The notes beneath the pieces were generated by a model that worked only from the letters and a program-made list of their open reading frames with translations, had not been told where the DNA came from and did no database searches. A stretch of DNA of 64,000 nt from Bradyrhizobium algeriense (GTDB taxonomy: Bacteria > Pseudomonadota > Alphaproteobacteria > Rhizobiales > Xanthobacteraceae): NCBI RefSeq assembly GCF_036924595.1, contig NZ_JAZHRV010000001.1:5890001-5954000 (forward strand), in the 5' to 3' direction. Shown here one piece after another: positions 36,307 through 46,968 of this stretch (positions are counted from its first letter, which is position 1; the number at the start of each line of letters is the position of its first letter). Made by a program: the position numbers and the translations under genes.

Positions 36307-36375
36307 GATCGTAGCCCGGATGGGGCCAACGGGTGCGCGAGTGCGCGCCCCGTTGGCCCCATCCGGGCTACGATC
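36307..36375. repeat. Long perfect palindrome, 'GTAGCCCGGAT' family
   Basis: Arms of 26 bases, GATCGTAGCCCGGATGGGGC... and its exact complement, around a 17-base GC-rich centre. It is between convergent DUF2076 and L,D-transpeptidase genes. Fragments of the same element occur at 27180-27195 and 48722-48732. Confidence 0.92.
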
Positions 36376-36382
36376 AAAACAA

Positions 36383-37180
36383 TCAGATCACCACGACCCT
36401 GGCGCCGACGCCGACGCGGCCGTAGAGATCGATGACGTCTTCATTGCGCATACGGATGCAGCCGGACGACACGTTGGTGCCGATAGTCCAGGGCTCGTTG
36501 GAGCCGTGGATGCGATAGAGCGACGAACCCAGATACATCGCGCGCGCGCCGAGCGGATTTTGCGGGCCGCCTTCCATGTACCGCGGCAGATCGGGGCGCC
36601 GCGCCAACATTTCGGGCGGCGGCGTCCAGGCCGGCCATTCCTTCTTCGCGGAGACGGTCTTGACGCCTGACCAGGTGAAGCCGGGGCGGCCGACGCCGAC
36701 GCCGTAGCGCAGCGCCTTGCCGTCGCCCTGCACCAGGAACAGGAACTTGTTCGGGGTGTCGATCACGATCGTCCCTGCGCTTTCCTTGCCGTGATACTCG
36801 ACTACCTGCTTTTCGTATTTCGGATCGAGCGGACGTTGTGCGAGGTCGATCTCCTCCTCCCCGCGCATCGACTGCTGCGGATCCATCGGCGGCAGCAGCG
36901 CGCGCCGCCCGCCATATCCGTAGTCAGGCTGCGTCTGATAGGCCGGCTGTTGCTGATAGCGTCCGCCTTGCGGCAGGTCGCCGAACAGGAATTCGATGAA
37001 GCCGCCGCCCATCCGCGAGCGTTCGGCAGCGGCCATGCGCACCGGCGCCGGCTGCGCGGGCTCGCGGGCGTAGATCACGGCGGGTTCGGCAATTGGCGAG
37101 GCGTCGATCGCAAAAGCCTCACTGGAGAAGCAAAGGCAAGACGCGCTCGCAAGGAGCGCAAGGGAGATTTTTCCGGACAT
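36383..37180 (-). CDS. L,D-transpeptidase (YkuD family), periplasmic
   Basis: Crosslinks peptidoglycan (3-3 links) or attaches proteins to it. 265 residues with a signal peptide (ISLALLASASCLCFSSEAFA). A Pro/Gln/Tyr-rich linker precedes the YkuD domain (about residues 130-265): AGTIVIDTPNKFLFLVQGDG, RYGVGVGRPGF, NPLGARAMYLGSSLYRIHGS, and the catalytic segment with H225 and C241 in NVSSGCIRMRNEDV. All active-site residues are intact. It is transcribed divergently from cheZ across a 307-base gap. Confidence 0.93.
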   Translation of the reverse strand: MSGKISLALLASASCLCFSSEAFAIDASPIAEPAVIYAREPAQPAPVRMAAAERSRMGGGFIEFLFGDLPQGGRYQQQPAYQTQPDYGYGGRRALLPPMDPQQSMRGEEEIDLAQRPLDPKYEKQVVEYHGKESAGTIVIDTPNKFLFLVQGDGKALRYGVGVGRPGFTWSGVKTVSAKKEWPAWTPPPEMLARRPDLPRYMEGGPQNPLGARAMYLGSSLYRIHGSNEPWTIGTNVSSGCIRMRNEDVIDLYGRVGVGARVVVI

Positions 37181-37487
37181 CGACGTACTCTGTACTGATC
37201 GTCATTGCGGGTTGGCGGCAGCGGCGCGACGAGCACCGCTGCACGCGATCAATACAAATCAAAACCTAATCGGTTTGGTAAACAGATCAGCCGTTTCGAT
37301 TCACCATTTCGGCAATCGCGCGCTGATTTGCCCGGTAGCGTTTATTTTGCATGAACGCCGCCCCTCATGGTTAATCGTTGGTATGCGGCCGCGGGCAAAC
37401 CGCGACCATGACGCGTTCCGGCGTGAACCTCACGTTAAATCGCATCGGTCTAGAACACACACGGAAGTGTAGGGGTGGGAAAAACTC
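37181..37487. other. Divergent intergenic region, no gene recognised
   Basis: 307 bases between the L,D-transpeptidase and cheZ genes. AT content rises in the middle. It should hold both promoters, but I cannot assign boxes with confidence and see no RNA gene. Confidence 0.5.
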
Positions 37488-38264
37488 ATGTCGGTCAATC
37501 GCAAGCGTTTTCGTATTGAACAAGCCCTTCTGGGCGACGCGCCAATTATGATGCCTGCCGCCGAAGGCGGCGAGATCGGCCCGATGCATCGTGAGATCAT
37601 GGCCGAGCTGCGCGCGATCCGCGCACAGATGGCGGGCTTCGGCCACACCCGCGACGGTTCGACTGTCGCCACGGATATCGCACGCGAGACCGCGGATGCC
37701 CACGCGTTGCTGGAAACCTACCGCGCCCAGATCGAGCAGTGCGCGAAGCTGAAAGTCGAGCTCGATCTCATTCACGACGCCATCAACCGCACCAAGCGCG
37801 AAATCGCCACCCTGCACGGCAACAGCTTTGACGGCCAGGAAATGGCCAAGGTCAATGGCGAGCTCGGCGCCGTCGTCGGCGGCACCGAACAGGCCACCCA
37901 GCAGATTCTCGAGGCCGTCGAGGCGATCGACCAGGCCGCCACCGCATTGTCCAAGAACATCTCGCCCGACCAGCAAAAGCTGCTCAGCGAGGAAATCCAG
38001 GAACGCGTCGTCGCGATCTTCGAAGCCTGCAATTTCCAGGACTTGACGGGCCAGCGCATCAGCAAGGTGATGACGACGATGAAATTCATCGAAAAGCACA
38101 TCATCGAGATGATGGAAATCTGGGGTGGCGTCGATGCCATCAAGGCGCACGCCCCGCCGATCGTCGATACCCGCGAAGGCGACGCCAAGCTGCTGAACGG
38201 CCCGAAGCTGGACGGCGACGACGGTCACGCCTCGCAGAACGACATCGACGCGCTGTTCGATTGA
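37488..38264 (+). CDS. cheZ: CheY-P phosphatase CheZ
   Basis: Dephosphorylates CheY-P in chemotaxis. 258 residues, mostly helical. The catalytic signature is F183-Q-D185-L-T-G-Q189, with the same D-x3-Q spacing as E. coli D143/Q147. The C-terminus SQNDIDALFD matches the CheY-binding tail that clamps the partner. A long four-helix-bundle hairpin (about 60-215) carries the site. No other chemotaxis gene is nearby, so the gene is an orphan in this window. A terminator follows 28 bases downstream. Confidence 0.9.
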   Translation: MSVNRKRFRIEQALLGDAPIMMPAAEGGEIGPMHREIMAELRAIRAQMAGFGHTRDGSTVATDIARETADAHALLETYRAQIEQCAKLKVELDLIHDAINRTKREIATLHGNSFDGQEMAKVNGELGAVVGGTEQATQQILEAVEAIDQAATALSKNISPDQQKLLSEEIQERVVAIFEACNFQDLTGQRISKVMTTMKFIEKHIIEMMEIWGGVDAIKAHAPPIVDTREGDAKLLNGPKLDGDDGHASQNDIDALFD

Positions 38265-38291
38265 TCGAACTGGTTAACGCAGACTAAATGG

Positions 38292-38318
38292 AAACGCCGG
38301 CTAGCTGCCGGCGTTTTT
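38292..38318 (+). terminator. Intrinsic terminator of cheZ
   Basis: AACGCCGGC/GCCGGCGTT stem with a 5-base loop and a T-run. Confidence 0.92.
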
Positions 38319-38334
38319 TGTTGATTTTTGCGCG

Positions 38335-38461
38335 GTCATTTCCGGGATGGTGCGTTAGCACCAGACCTCAGATGCGCAATTGCGCATCGGGGAATCTCGA
38401 GATTCTCAGGTGCGCAATTGCGCACCATAGTTCGATTCTTCGCATCGCCCCGGAATGACGG
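38335..38461. repeat. Composite palindromic repeat region
   Basis: Outer GGTCATTTCCGGG and CCCCGGAATGACG arms enclose GGTGCGTTAGCACC, GATGCGCAATTGCGCATC, GAATCTCGAGATTC and GGTGCGCAATTGCGCACC, a chain of small perfect palindromes. It lies between convergent cheZ and the lipoprotein gene. Confidence 0.88.
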
Positions 38462-38468
38462 CGTCTAA

Positions 38469-38984
38469 TCACGCCCGCGGCGCGCAGCGGACATAGACCA
38501 TGTTGCCGTAACGGACCGCGGCATCCTTTTCGATGAAGCGGGTCACGAGCACGCGGCCGTCGAACGAGACGATCTCGCGGTCCTGCTCGCCGGGCGTCGG
38601 GCCGGGCGGACCGATATAATTCTTGCCGCTCGGGCTGCCCTTGAGGCGCAGTTCCTGCGGGGTGGCCTGGTCGGCCAGATGCATGACAACACCGCCGGAG
38701 GTGCCGGCGCCGATCACATAGGGCTGCTTGCACTGCCCGCGCGCCGCGGCTTCGGTGCGGGCGCGGTCGTTGGGATTCTGGAACGAGGCGAGGCCCCAGC
38801 GGCCGACGATCTCGTCGGAGCGGATGGTGGCCGGCATATCGGGCGCGACGCCGGGCTCGGCCTCGGGCGCCGAACTGGACGACAGCGACGGCAGGCTCAT
38901 GCTGCTGCACGCTGCCAGCAAGATCGTCAGCGCCGATGCGATCGCCAGATTGGCAACCGTACGCGCATTACGTGAGCTGATCAT
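38469..38984 (-). CDS. Putative lipoprotein
   Basis: 171 residues from the ATG at 38984, which has GGGGGAA just upstream. The lipobox LLAAC puts the lipidated cysteine at residue 26, after VANLAIASALTI. The mature protein has a Ser/Pro/Glu-rich stretch and then a folded domain (about 55-171) with EIVGRWGLASFQNP, QCKQPYVIGAGTSGGVVMHL, LKGSPSGKNYIGPPGP and IEKDAAVRYGNMVYVRC. This resembles small outer-membrane or periplasmic lipocalin-like domains, but I do not recognise the family with confidence. Confidence 0.8.
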   Translation of the reverse strand: MISSRNARTVANLAIASALTILLAACSSMSLPSLSSSSAPEAEPGVAPDMPATIRSDEIVGRWGLASFQNPNDRARTEAAARGQCKQPYVIGAGTSGGVVMHLADQATPQELRLKGSPSGKNYIGPPGPTPGEQDREIVSFDGRVLVTRFIEKDAAVRYGNMVYVRCAPRA

Positions 38985-39144
38985 CGTATTCCCCCGAGCA
39001 ATTCCTTGGCCGCTCCCGTCAAGCAGCCAATCGTAAAAAGCCTGCCGGAGCAATGACGTCCGTTAAATTACGCCGCTGCGCCGATTTGGTTTCTGTGGGA
39101 CCATCCTATATTGGCCTCAAGAAGGCCTTAACCCCCTTGTTTGC

Positions 39145-39173
39145 TTGACAGGATCAGCGCCAAGCCATATTCC
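39145..39173 (+). promoter_or_regulatory. Probable sigma-70 promoter of groESL
   Basis: TTGACA at 39145-39150 with a CATATT/TATTCC-like -10 at 39166-39173 (15-17 base spacing), just upstream of the CIRCE element. Confidence 0.6.
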
Positions 39174-39185
39174 CCGGCCCCACGT

Positions 39186-39212
39186 TTAGCACTCAAATCC
39201 GACGATTGCTAA
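39186..39212. promoter_or_regulatory. CIRCE element (HrcA operator) of groESL
   Basis: TTAGCACTC-9 bases-GATTGCTAA, matching the consensus TTAGCACTC-N9-GAGTGCTAA with one mismatch. It lies about 110 bases before groES, downstream of the -10, as expected for HrcA repression of the heat-shock chaperonin operon. Confidence 0.92.
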
Positions 39213-39320
39213 GGGTCATGCTGTCCCGCCCGGGGCGGCGTCGAATACGCGGCATTATCAGCCATTTTCGTGGCACAGACCTGAAACCACGCCTTCCATG
39301 GAACTTCAAGAGGAGACGTC

Positions 39321-39617
39321 ATGGCCAAATCCAAATTCCGTCCGCTGCACGACCGCGTCGTGGTCAAGCGCATCGATGCCGAAGAGAAGACCAAGGGCGG
39401 CATCATCATTCCCGATAGCGCCAAGGAAAAGCCGTCGCAGGGCGAAGTCACCGCCGTGGGCCCGGGCGGCCGCGACGAGGCCGGCAAGCTGATTCCGATC
39501 GACCTCAAGGTCGGCGACCGCGTGCTGTTCGGCAAATGGTCGGGCACCGAGGTCAAGCTCGACGGCGAGGAACTCCTGATCATGAAGGAGAGCGACATCA
39601 TGGGCGTGCTGAGCTGA
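39321..39617 (+). CDS. groES: Co-chaperonin GroES
   Basis: 98-residue lid of the GroEL chamber. [20 protein letters not shown], then a mobile-loop segment [38 protein letters not shown] and [12 protein letters not shown] are diagnostic. GAGGAG lies 7 bases before the ATG. It is controlled by the CIRCE element upstream. groEL follows after 173 bases, which is a wider gap than usual and contains a palindromic repeat. Confidence 0.98.
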   Translation: MAKSKFRPLHDRVVVKRIDAEEKTKGGIIIPDSAKEKPSQGEVTAVGPGGRDEAGKLIPIDLKVGDRVLFGKWSGTEVKLDGEELLIMKESDIMGVLS

Positions 39618-39651
39618 GCCGATAGATCCGAGCGGTAACCGCACCCACAGG

Positions 39652-41435
<1,784 letters not shown>

Positions 41436-41437
<2 letters not shown>

Positions 41438-41537
41438 AGCATTATCGGTTCTGATTGAATCAGAACCGAAGCTCTAGATTCTTGTTTTGACGCGTTTTCT
41501 TCACGCGAACCGGTACCCACTTCGCTCGAAAACGCTA
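41436..41537. repeat. Dispersed repeat, 'TAGAGC...GACGCGTTTTC' family
   Basis: Starts with AGAGCATTATCGGTTCTGATT and its complement ending GCTCTAG, a hairpin directly at the groEL stop, followed by GACGCGTTTTCTTCACGCG, GAACCGGTACCCACTTCGC and TCGAAAACGCTAT. It may act as a transcript 3' end. Confidence 0.88.
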
Positions 41538-41567
41538 TAAAGCCCGGCTTTCCCGAGTAAACAGATC

Positions 41568-41597
41568 GAAGGCCGCCTCCGGGCGGCCTTCTTTTTT
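41568..41597 (+). terminator. Intrinsic terminator downstream of groEL
   Basis: GAAGGCCGCC/GGGCGGCCTTC stem followed by six Ts. Confidence 0.9.
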
Positions 41598-41713
41598 GGC
41601 TTTTTTGGCAATGAAGCGCGCCCGATCCGGTTCAGGACGTGCTTGGCTCGAAAACGCTGCCGGGGTTTGCTACTTACGACCCCTGCCGATTCCATCGTTT
41701 CAGGGAATTTCAT

Positions 41714-42916
41714 ATGCGCGCGCGGTTCCTTCTCCTGCTCGGTCTGATCACGGTCTCCCCGGGCCTCGCTTTCGCCCAGATGAAACTTCCCTCCAAGACG
41801 GCGCCGGGCGCCATCGAGACGCGCTATTTCACCGCGATCGACGGCCTGATGGACGGCAATGCCGACGTCATCCTAAAGGAAACCCGGCAGGGCAAGAACG
41901 TCATCGCAGCTACCCTCGACGTCTGCTACCCCGTCGCGAAGGGCTCCGACCGCAAGGACCGCTTCGTCGCCAATCTCGCCGTCCTCAACGGGCAGAACCT
42001 GACGGGCACCACGCAGAGCCTCGGTGACAAGCAGCCGGTCATCGTCAAGCTGTCGCGTAAGCCTGTCGGCGACACCTTCGAGTTCCGCGGCCAGATCACG
42101 ATTGGCCAGACCGTGACCGAAGTGACCTCGACTGATAATTCCGATCTCAGCGAGAAGGAATTCCTCGACAACCAGACCAGCGACGACGGCATCACCCCTG
42201 CGCCAAAGGATTTTACCGACGTTTCGCCGGAGGCGTTCGGCGTGCGGGTCAAGCTCGACGCCGCGCTCGATTTCCTCAAAAGCCTGAAGGGCGAGGCTGT
42301 CGAGGTCGGACTCTCGAGCCTTTCGATCTCCTGCGATGCGCTGCGCGCCGGCGAGCAGACCATCAACCTCACGGCCGATCCGGAGCGCACGGCCGCGCTG
42401 ATTGCCAAGGCCAAATCGATGCCGGGCGTGGTTGCGGCGGGATGGACCAGCGGTTCTGTCGAGATGGACCGCACCATCCGCTTTGCGGCCGCCGAATGGC
42501 GCGACGGCGACAAGATCAACAAGGACAAGATCGCATCGGCGATATCAGCCGTTCTCTCCAGGACGCTCGCAGCCAAGGCGGCGGGCGCCGACTGGGACGC
42601 CAATACCGGAAAACTGACGTTGACCTTCAAGCGGCCGAGCCCGGTCTATCCGCCGCTCGGGCTCACCGAAACCGTCGAGGTCACCGCGCTGGTCTCGCCG
42701 GACAAACCCGGCGCAACCGACCGGCTGATGCTGTGGATCTCGAGCCCGGTGATTACCACCGCAGATGAAGGCACAGGCCCCAAGCTGAACCTGTCGGAAG
42801 AGTCCACCGGCGACGAGGAAGGCGGCGAACCGAAGGATGACAATGGTTCGGTCGAGGCCCTGGCCAAGGAGTTCAAGGGCCAGCGCTGGGACGCGGACAA
42901 GTCGGTGTGGAAGTGA
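41714..42916 (+). CDS. Secreted hypothetical protein
   Basis: 400 residues from the ATG at 41714. Signal peptide ARFLLLLGLITVSPGLAFAQ is clear. The mature protein has mixed alpha/beta character with an N-terminal region (YFTAIDGLMDGNADVILKET, VCYPVAKGSDRKDRFVANLA), a middle region (FGVRVKLDAALDFLKSLKGE) and an acidic tail (EESTGDEEGGEPKDDNGSVE). No catalytic motif or known domain is evident to me. It stands downstream of the groESL terminator, so it has its own promoter. Likely periplasmic. Confidence 0.75.
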   Translation: MRARFLLLLGLITVSPGLAFAQMKLPSKTAPGAIETRYFTAIDGLMDGNADVILKETRQGKNVIAATLDVCYPVAKGSDRKDRFVANLAVLNGQNLTGTTQSLGDKQPVIVKLSRKPVGDTFEFRGQITIGQTVTEVTSTDNSDLSEKEFLDNQTSDDGITPAPKDFTDVSPEAFGVRVKLDAALDFLKSLKGEAVEVGLSSLSISCDALRAGEQTINLTADPERTAALIAKAKSMPGVVAAGWTSGSVEMDRTIRFAAAEWRDGDKINKDKIASAISAVLSRTLAAKAAGADWDANTGKLTLTFKRPSPVYPPLGLTETVEVTALVSPDKPGATDRLMLWISSPVITTADEGTGPKLNLSEESTGDEEGGEPKDDNGSVEALAKEFKGQRWDADKSVWK

Positions 42917-43073
42917 TCCGCATGCCGGCACGACAGGGTGACCGGCAGGCTGCGCACGCGTCAATGCCCCCATAGCGGACCAGTGCGCAAATGATCCGGT
43001 CCCGGGCTTTGATTGTTAAGATTCGATTCAGCTTCCGGGAACATCATCGGTTCACCGAAAATTGGGTCACGCC

Positions 43074-43763
43074 ATGCAAGACCGCGAGCCGAGTACCTTT
43101 GAAATTTGGTCGGGGAATGTGGTTCGCGACCGGCGGCCGCAGCCACCCGCGGGCCTGTGGAATTTCCTCAAATCCGATCGCGACGAAGTATTGGTGGTGC
43201 GGGAGCCATTTGGCGATCAGGCACGCGCCGCTTTGCTGGTCACTGTCGCACTGGTGGCAAGCTTTGGACTGGGATGGGCCGGCGGCCTGAACTGGCCCGA
43301 GTTCGCAAGCGAGCTCGGCCTTGTGGAACTAGCGCAGAAAGAAACGCCCGCGCCGCGAATTTCCGAGGCACGATCGAGCGGCAGGATTGAAGGCGCTCGA
43401 AAGACGGCATCCGCGTCCGATTCGCCCGCCATTGTCGGGAGCATTCCTAAGCCACCCGCCCTGTTGCCGGGCGGTGCACGCCCGTCTGCGGGCCCGGCCC
43501 CCCAGGCAAATGCGGGCCCTTCGGCCGCTGCGATCGCGATGCGGCAGCCTTTGGTGGCGGCGCCGGAAACCAAGCCGGCGACGATTCCCGGCTGGACGGT
43601 GGTCGATGTCAGGGACGGCACCGCTGTTCTCGAAGGTCCTGACGGAATCCGGATGGCCGCACGCGGCGACACCATTCCCGGGCTAGGACGCGTGGAGTCC
43701 ATCGTGCGCTGGGGCAACCGCTGGGTCATTGCCACCGCCAGCGGATTGATCGCGACGCAGTAA
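43074..43763 (+). CDS. Membrane-anchored hypothetical protein with C-terminal beta domain
   Basis: 229 residues from the ATG at 43074 (a TTG at 43062 is the only earlier start). A cytoplasmic N-terminus (EIWSGNVVRDRRPQPPAGLW) is followed by one membrane helix (about 52-72, ALLVTVALVASFGLGWAGGL), a Pro/Ala-rich linker, and a small C-terminal domain (about 165-229): IPGWTVVDVRDGTAVLEGPD, GIRMAARGDTIPGLGRVESI, NRWVIATASGLI. That domain resembles GspC/PilP-type homology domains, a loose similarity. Function unknown. Confidence 0.7.
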   Translation: MQDREPSTFEIWSGNVVRDRRPQPPAGLWNFLKSDRDEVLVVREPFGDQARAALLVTVALVASFGLGWAGGLNWPEFASELGLVELAQKETPAPRISEARSSGRIEGARKTASASDSPAIVGSIPKPPALLPGGARPSAGPAPQANAGPSAAAIAMRQPLVAAPETKPATIPGWTVVDVRDGTAVLEGPDGIRMAARGDTIPGLGRVESIVRWGNRWVIATASGLIATQ

Positions 43764-43778
43764 CCGGGCCTTCCGCGC

Positions 43779-43907
43779 TAGAGCATGCTTCAACTGAGTC
43801 GAATCATGCTCGTCGATCATCTTCTTGTTTGAGCATGATCTCCGGGCAAACGCTCCGCGTTTGTCCCGAGGGAAAACCGGTGTCCACTTTTCCGGATCGT
43901 GCTCTAG
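43779..43907. repeat. Dispersed repeat, 'CTAGAGC...GCTCTAG' family
   Basis: Begins CTAGAGCATG and ends GATCGTGCTCTAG. Inner parts include GATCTCCGGGCAAACGC, GCGTTTGTCCCGAGGGAAAAC and GGTGTCCACTTTTCCGGATC. The right end contains the TAG stop of the META-domain gene on the minus strand. A related fragment is at 51239-51330. Confidence 0.85.
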
Positions 43908-44320
43908 TTCGTGTTGATGCGAAACCGCAGCGTCTTCGCGCCGACGAACGACACGAAATCGCCCTGCCGCTTCCAGGTGCCGGCATCTGTCAGCGCCGCG
44001 ATCAACTCGTCATCGGCTTGCGCCCGGTCCGGCGGACAGGGCCGGTTTTCCATCGCGCCGGCGACGAAGATCACGGTGTTGCCGGCAACCGAAAACTGGC
44101 CCTTGCCGCCCTTGCACCAGAGTTCGAGCACCACCTCGCCGGCATCGCCGATCTCCAGATTGGGTATCCGCTTGGAGCCGGGCTGGCGGTTCACGTCGAG
44201 TTGCATTTCCGTTCCGAACGGAAAGCCGTCATCGGCCAGCGCCGGGCTGAAATGCAGGGCGGTTGCGATCAGCAAGAGCGAAGCGGCGCCCGCCTGAAAC
44301 ATACGTGCGAACGAAATCAT
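43904..44320 (-). CDS. Secreted META-domain (HslJ-like) protein
   Basis: 138 residues from the ATG at 44320 with GAGAGG upstream. Signal peptide MFQAGAASLLLIATALHFSP ends at ALADD. The mature domain (about 35-138) has the META/DUF306 pattern: VVLELWCKGGKGQFSVAGNT, VIFVAGAMENRPCPPDRAQA, DDELIAALTDAGTWKRQGDF and a final strand KTLRFRINTN. Such domains occur in HslJ and secreted inhibitors or outer-membrane proteins. The stop codon comes from a dispersed repeat. Confidence 0.8.
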   Translation of the reverse strand: MISFARMFQAGAASLLLIATALHFSPALADDGFPFGTEMQLDVNRQPGSKRIPNLEIGDAGEVVLELWCKGGKGQFSVAGNTVIFVAGAMENRPCPPDRAQADDELIAALTDAGTWKRQGDFVSFVGAKTLRFRINTN

Positions 44321-44583
44321 GCGACCTCTCGAACTCAAACCCAACACCGCACGCCGTTCTAGTGAACAACGACGCGATTGGCTAGAAGCTTTCGAATATG
44401 CCGCATGTCGGCGATGCAAGGCGAGGCGCGACTCTTCGGCAGCCAACGTCGATAGCGGGATGATCCCTCCGAATTGATAGTCTGGTCTCGAGTTGCAGCA
44501 GTTGCAGCGTGGGATCGACTTGACGGCCCGCCCGGCATATCCGCGTTGTTTTCAAAGCCGGACCGTCCGCGTGCGGTGGCACT

Positions 44584-44757
44584 TCAGGCGCTAGAGCCGC
44601 GTGATTTCACAAGCCATACCAGGGCAATAGCCACTATGCCGGTGCCGATTACAAGCCAGAGCGAGGCCTGTCTGCCGGTGAGCGTATAAGCTATCAGGAA
44701 GCACATAAACCACATTGCGCCGACAGCCGGCGCGATAGAGCGGAGTTGAGTTGGCAT
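44584..44757 (-). CDS. Small two-helix membrane protein (tentative)
   Basis: 57 residues from the ATG at 44757: PTQLRSIAPAVGAMWFMCFL then IAYTLTGRQASLWLVIGTGI and VAIALVWLVKSRGSSA, two likely membrane helices with a short loop. The ribosome site is weak, and the frame remains open upstream to 44922. The membrane pattern argues for a real protein, but this could be chance. The rest of 44321-45010 shows no other gene. Confidence 0.4.
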   Translation of the reverse strand: MPTQLRSIAPAVGAMWFMCFLIAYTLTGRQASLWLVIGTGIVAIALVWLVKSRGSSA

Positions 44758-45010
44758 AGGGGGCACTGAACCACCTTTGATTGTGCTTATGCGCCACCTA
44801 TAGCGTGTCCTCGCGGGTTGAAAAAGCAATATCAGGCAAGTTGTGGCTGCAAAGAGCCGTAACCAACATTTTATATTCGCGATTTGGACTAATACTGCCG
44901 CGACACGCAGCAACCTCGGCAATGGGTCAACCCCGAAAGTGCGGACACACGTTGAAGACCCGGGGATGTCGGCCGCGCGGGGACCATGTCGGTTGCTCTT
45001 GATGGCGTCG

Positions 45011-46675
45011 CTATTTCAAAACCATCATCGTGAACGGATGAACGTAGGCCTGCAGCGTCACCAGCACGCCGACGAGGCAGGCCAGCACGATCGAATGCAG
45101 AAACACATAACGCAGGATCGAGCCCTCGTGGCCGTACCAGTTGGTTGCGGTCGAGGCGACGACGATGGATTGCGCGTCGATCATCTTGCCCATGACGCCG
45201 CCGGAGGAGTTGGCGGCGGCCATCAGCACCGGAGACAGGCCGAGCTGTTCGGCGGTGATCCTTTGCAGATTGCCGAACAGCACGTTGGAAGCGGTGTCCG
45301 ATCCCGTCAGCGCCACGCCGAGCCAGCCGAGCAGCGTGCCGAAGAAGGGATACAGCACGCCGGTAGCGGCAAAGGCGAGGCCGAGCGTGGCGTCGACACC
45401 GGAGAGCCGCGTCAGCGTGCCGATCGCGAGCATCGCCGAGATCGTGATCAGCGAGATCGCGCACAGCCGGATGGTGCGGCCATATTCGCCGACCATCTTC
45501 AGCGGCGAGAAGCCCATCAGGAAGCCGGAAATAACAGCGGCGATCAGCATGCCGGTCCCGGTGAAGGACAGATAGGTGAAGTCGAACAGCGCGGCCTCGG
45601 GCGTCGGCTTCGCGGCCACCGGCGGCACCTTGTTGATCATGTTGTGCAGCTCGGGCACCTGATATTTCCAGACGAAGATCGAATTCGCCCAGTTCTTGAA
45701 CGCGCCGGTGCCCCAGATCAGCATCACGACGCAGACGATGATCCACGGCAGCAACGCGCTCCAGAGCTGCGCCTGGCTCAGCTTCGCCGTATCCAGCGGC
45801 TTGGCGGGCGCCATGGTCGCAGCCGATTGATCGCGTCCGCGCAGCGCCGCAGAGGTCCAGAGCTCGCCGGGTTGCCACACCCGGAGGAACAGGATCAGGC
45901 AGCCCATCGAGATCAGCGACGCGCCGATATCGACGATCCAGGGATTGATGAAGTTCGAGATCACGAATTGCGGGACCGCGAACGAAACGCCGGTGACGAG
46001 GATGGCCGGCCAGATCGTGATCATGCCGCGAAAACCGGCGAACGCCCAGATCAGCCAGAACGGCACGATCAGCGAAAAGAACGGCAATTGCCGGCCGACC
46101 ATCGCGCCGAGCACATAGGGGTCGAGGCCGGTCACCGACGCCAGCCCTTGGATCGGCGTGCCGAGCGCGCCATAGGCGACGGGCGCGGTGTTGGCGATCA
46201 GCGAAAGGCCGGAGGCTGCCAGCGGCGAGAAGCCGAGGCCGATCAGGACGGCGCCCGTGATCGCGACCGGCGTGCCGAAGCCGGACGCGCCTTCGAAGAA
46301 CGCGCCGAACGCGAATGCGATCAAAAGCAGTTGCAGCCGGCGATCGGTGGTGACGCCGCCGATCGCCCGCTGCAGCAGCTCAAACCGGCCGGTCTCGACC
46401 GTGATGCGGTAAAGGAAGATGACGTTGAGCACGATCCAGCCGATCGGAAAGAAACCGATCACGACGCCGAGCAACGAGGCACGGATCGACATGTTGGCGG
46501 GCATGGTGAAAATGCCGATGGTGATGATATTGGCGACGAACAGCGCGATGATGGCCGCGAGATGCGCCTTGACCTTGCCGCTGGCGATCAGCACCAGCAG
46601 CGTGACGACGGGCACGGCGGCGGCGATCGTCGACAGCGCGGCGTTGCCAAGCGGATTATAGTGTTGGTCCCACAT
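45011..46675 (-). CDS. lldP: L-lactate permease (LldP/LctP family)
   Basis: 554-residue inner-membrane symporter for lactate and related 2-hydroxy acids such as glycolate. About 12-14 helices. Family segments: NPLGNAALSTIAAAVPVVTL, the conserved GAFFEGASGFGTPVAITGAV (about residues 121-140), ANTAPVAYGALGTPI, the helix pattern LFGNLQRITAEQLGLSPVLM, and ANSSGGVMGKMIDAQSIVVA. The start MWDQHYNPLG is typical. Glycolate oxidase genes glcDEF lie on the same strand about 5 kb away, which fits uptake and oxidation of 2-hydroxy acids. Confidence 0.94.
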   Translation of the reverse strand: MWDQHYNPLGNAALSTIAAAVPVVTLLVLIASGKVKAHLAAIIALFVANIITIGIFTMPANMSIRASLLGVVIGFFPIGWIVLNVIFLYRITVETGRFELLQRAIGGVTTDRRLQLLLIAFAFGAFFEGASGFGTPVAITGAVLIGLGFSPLAASGLSLIANTAPVAYGALGTPIQGLASVTGLDPYVLGAMVGRQLPFFSLIVPFWLIWAFAGFRGMITIWPAILVTGVSFAVPQFVISNFINPWIVDIGASLISMGCLILFLRVWQPGELWTSAALRGRDQSAATMAPAKPLDTAKLSQAQLWSALLPWIIVCVVMLIWGTGAFKNWANSIFVWKYQVPELHNMINKVPPVAAKPTPEAALFDFTYLSFTGTGMLIAAVISGFLMGFSPLKMVGEYGRTIRLCAISLITISAMLAIGTLTRLSGVDATLGLAFAATGVLYPFFGTLLGWLGVALTGSDTASNVLFGNLQRITAEQLGLSPVLMAAANSSGGVMGKMIDAQSIVVASTATNWYGHEGSILRYVFLHSIVLACLVGVLVTLQAYVHPFTMMVLK

Positions 46676-46968
46676 TGCGGTTCTCCCACATTGTTATTGG
46701 CGCGCCCGCCAGCGTGGATGGCCAGACGCGAGTTGAGCGATTCGCGGGAACAACCGTGGAAAAGCGGGGTTGAGCCGCCTTGGCATCGCCAACGCTCACA
46801 ACCTCGCGAAGTTCGATGGCCGCCGCCCCTCGCCGTCACAGCCATGCTAGGGTCTGGCCGGAAGCCGCGACAAGTCGCCGCAGGCAGCCAATTCCATAAC
46901 CTTAGTAGTAGACCCTAATTCCTGCATCCCTTCAGGGCTTTAAGCCCCATTTCCGGAGACGGTGATCT

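Noticed and set aside
44843..46918. A 691-codon open frame on the plus strand
   Set aside because: Antisense to lactate permease; composition is His/Arg/Asp/Gln-rich, typical of high-GC shadow frames, with no domain.
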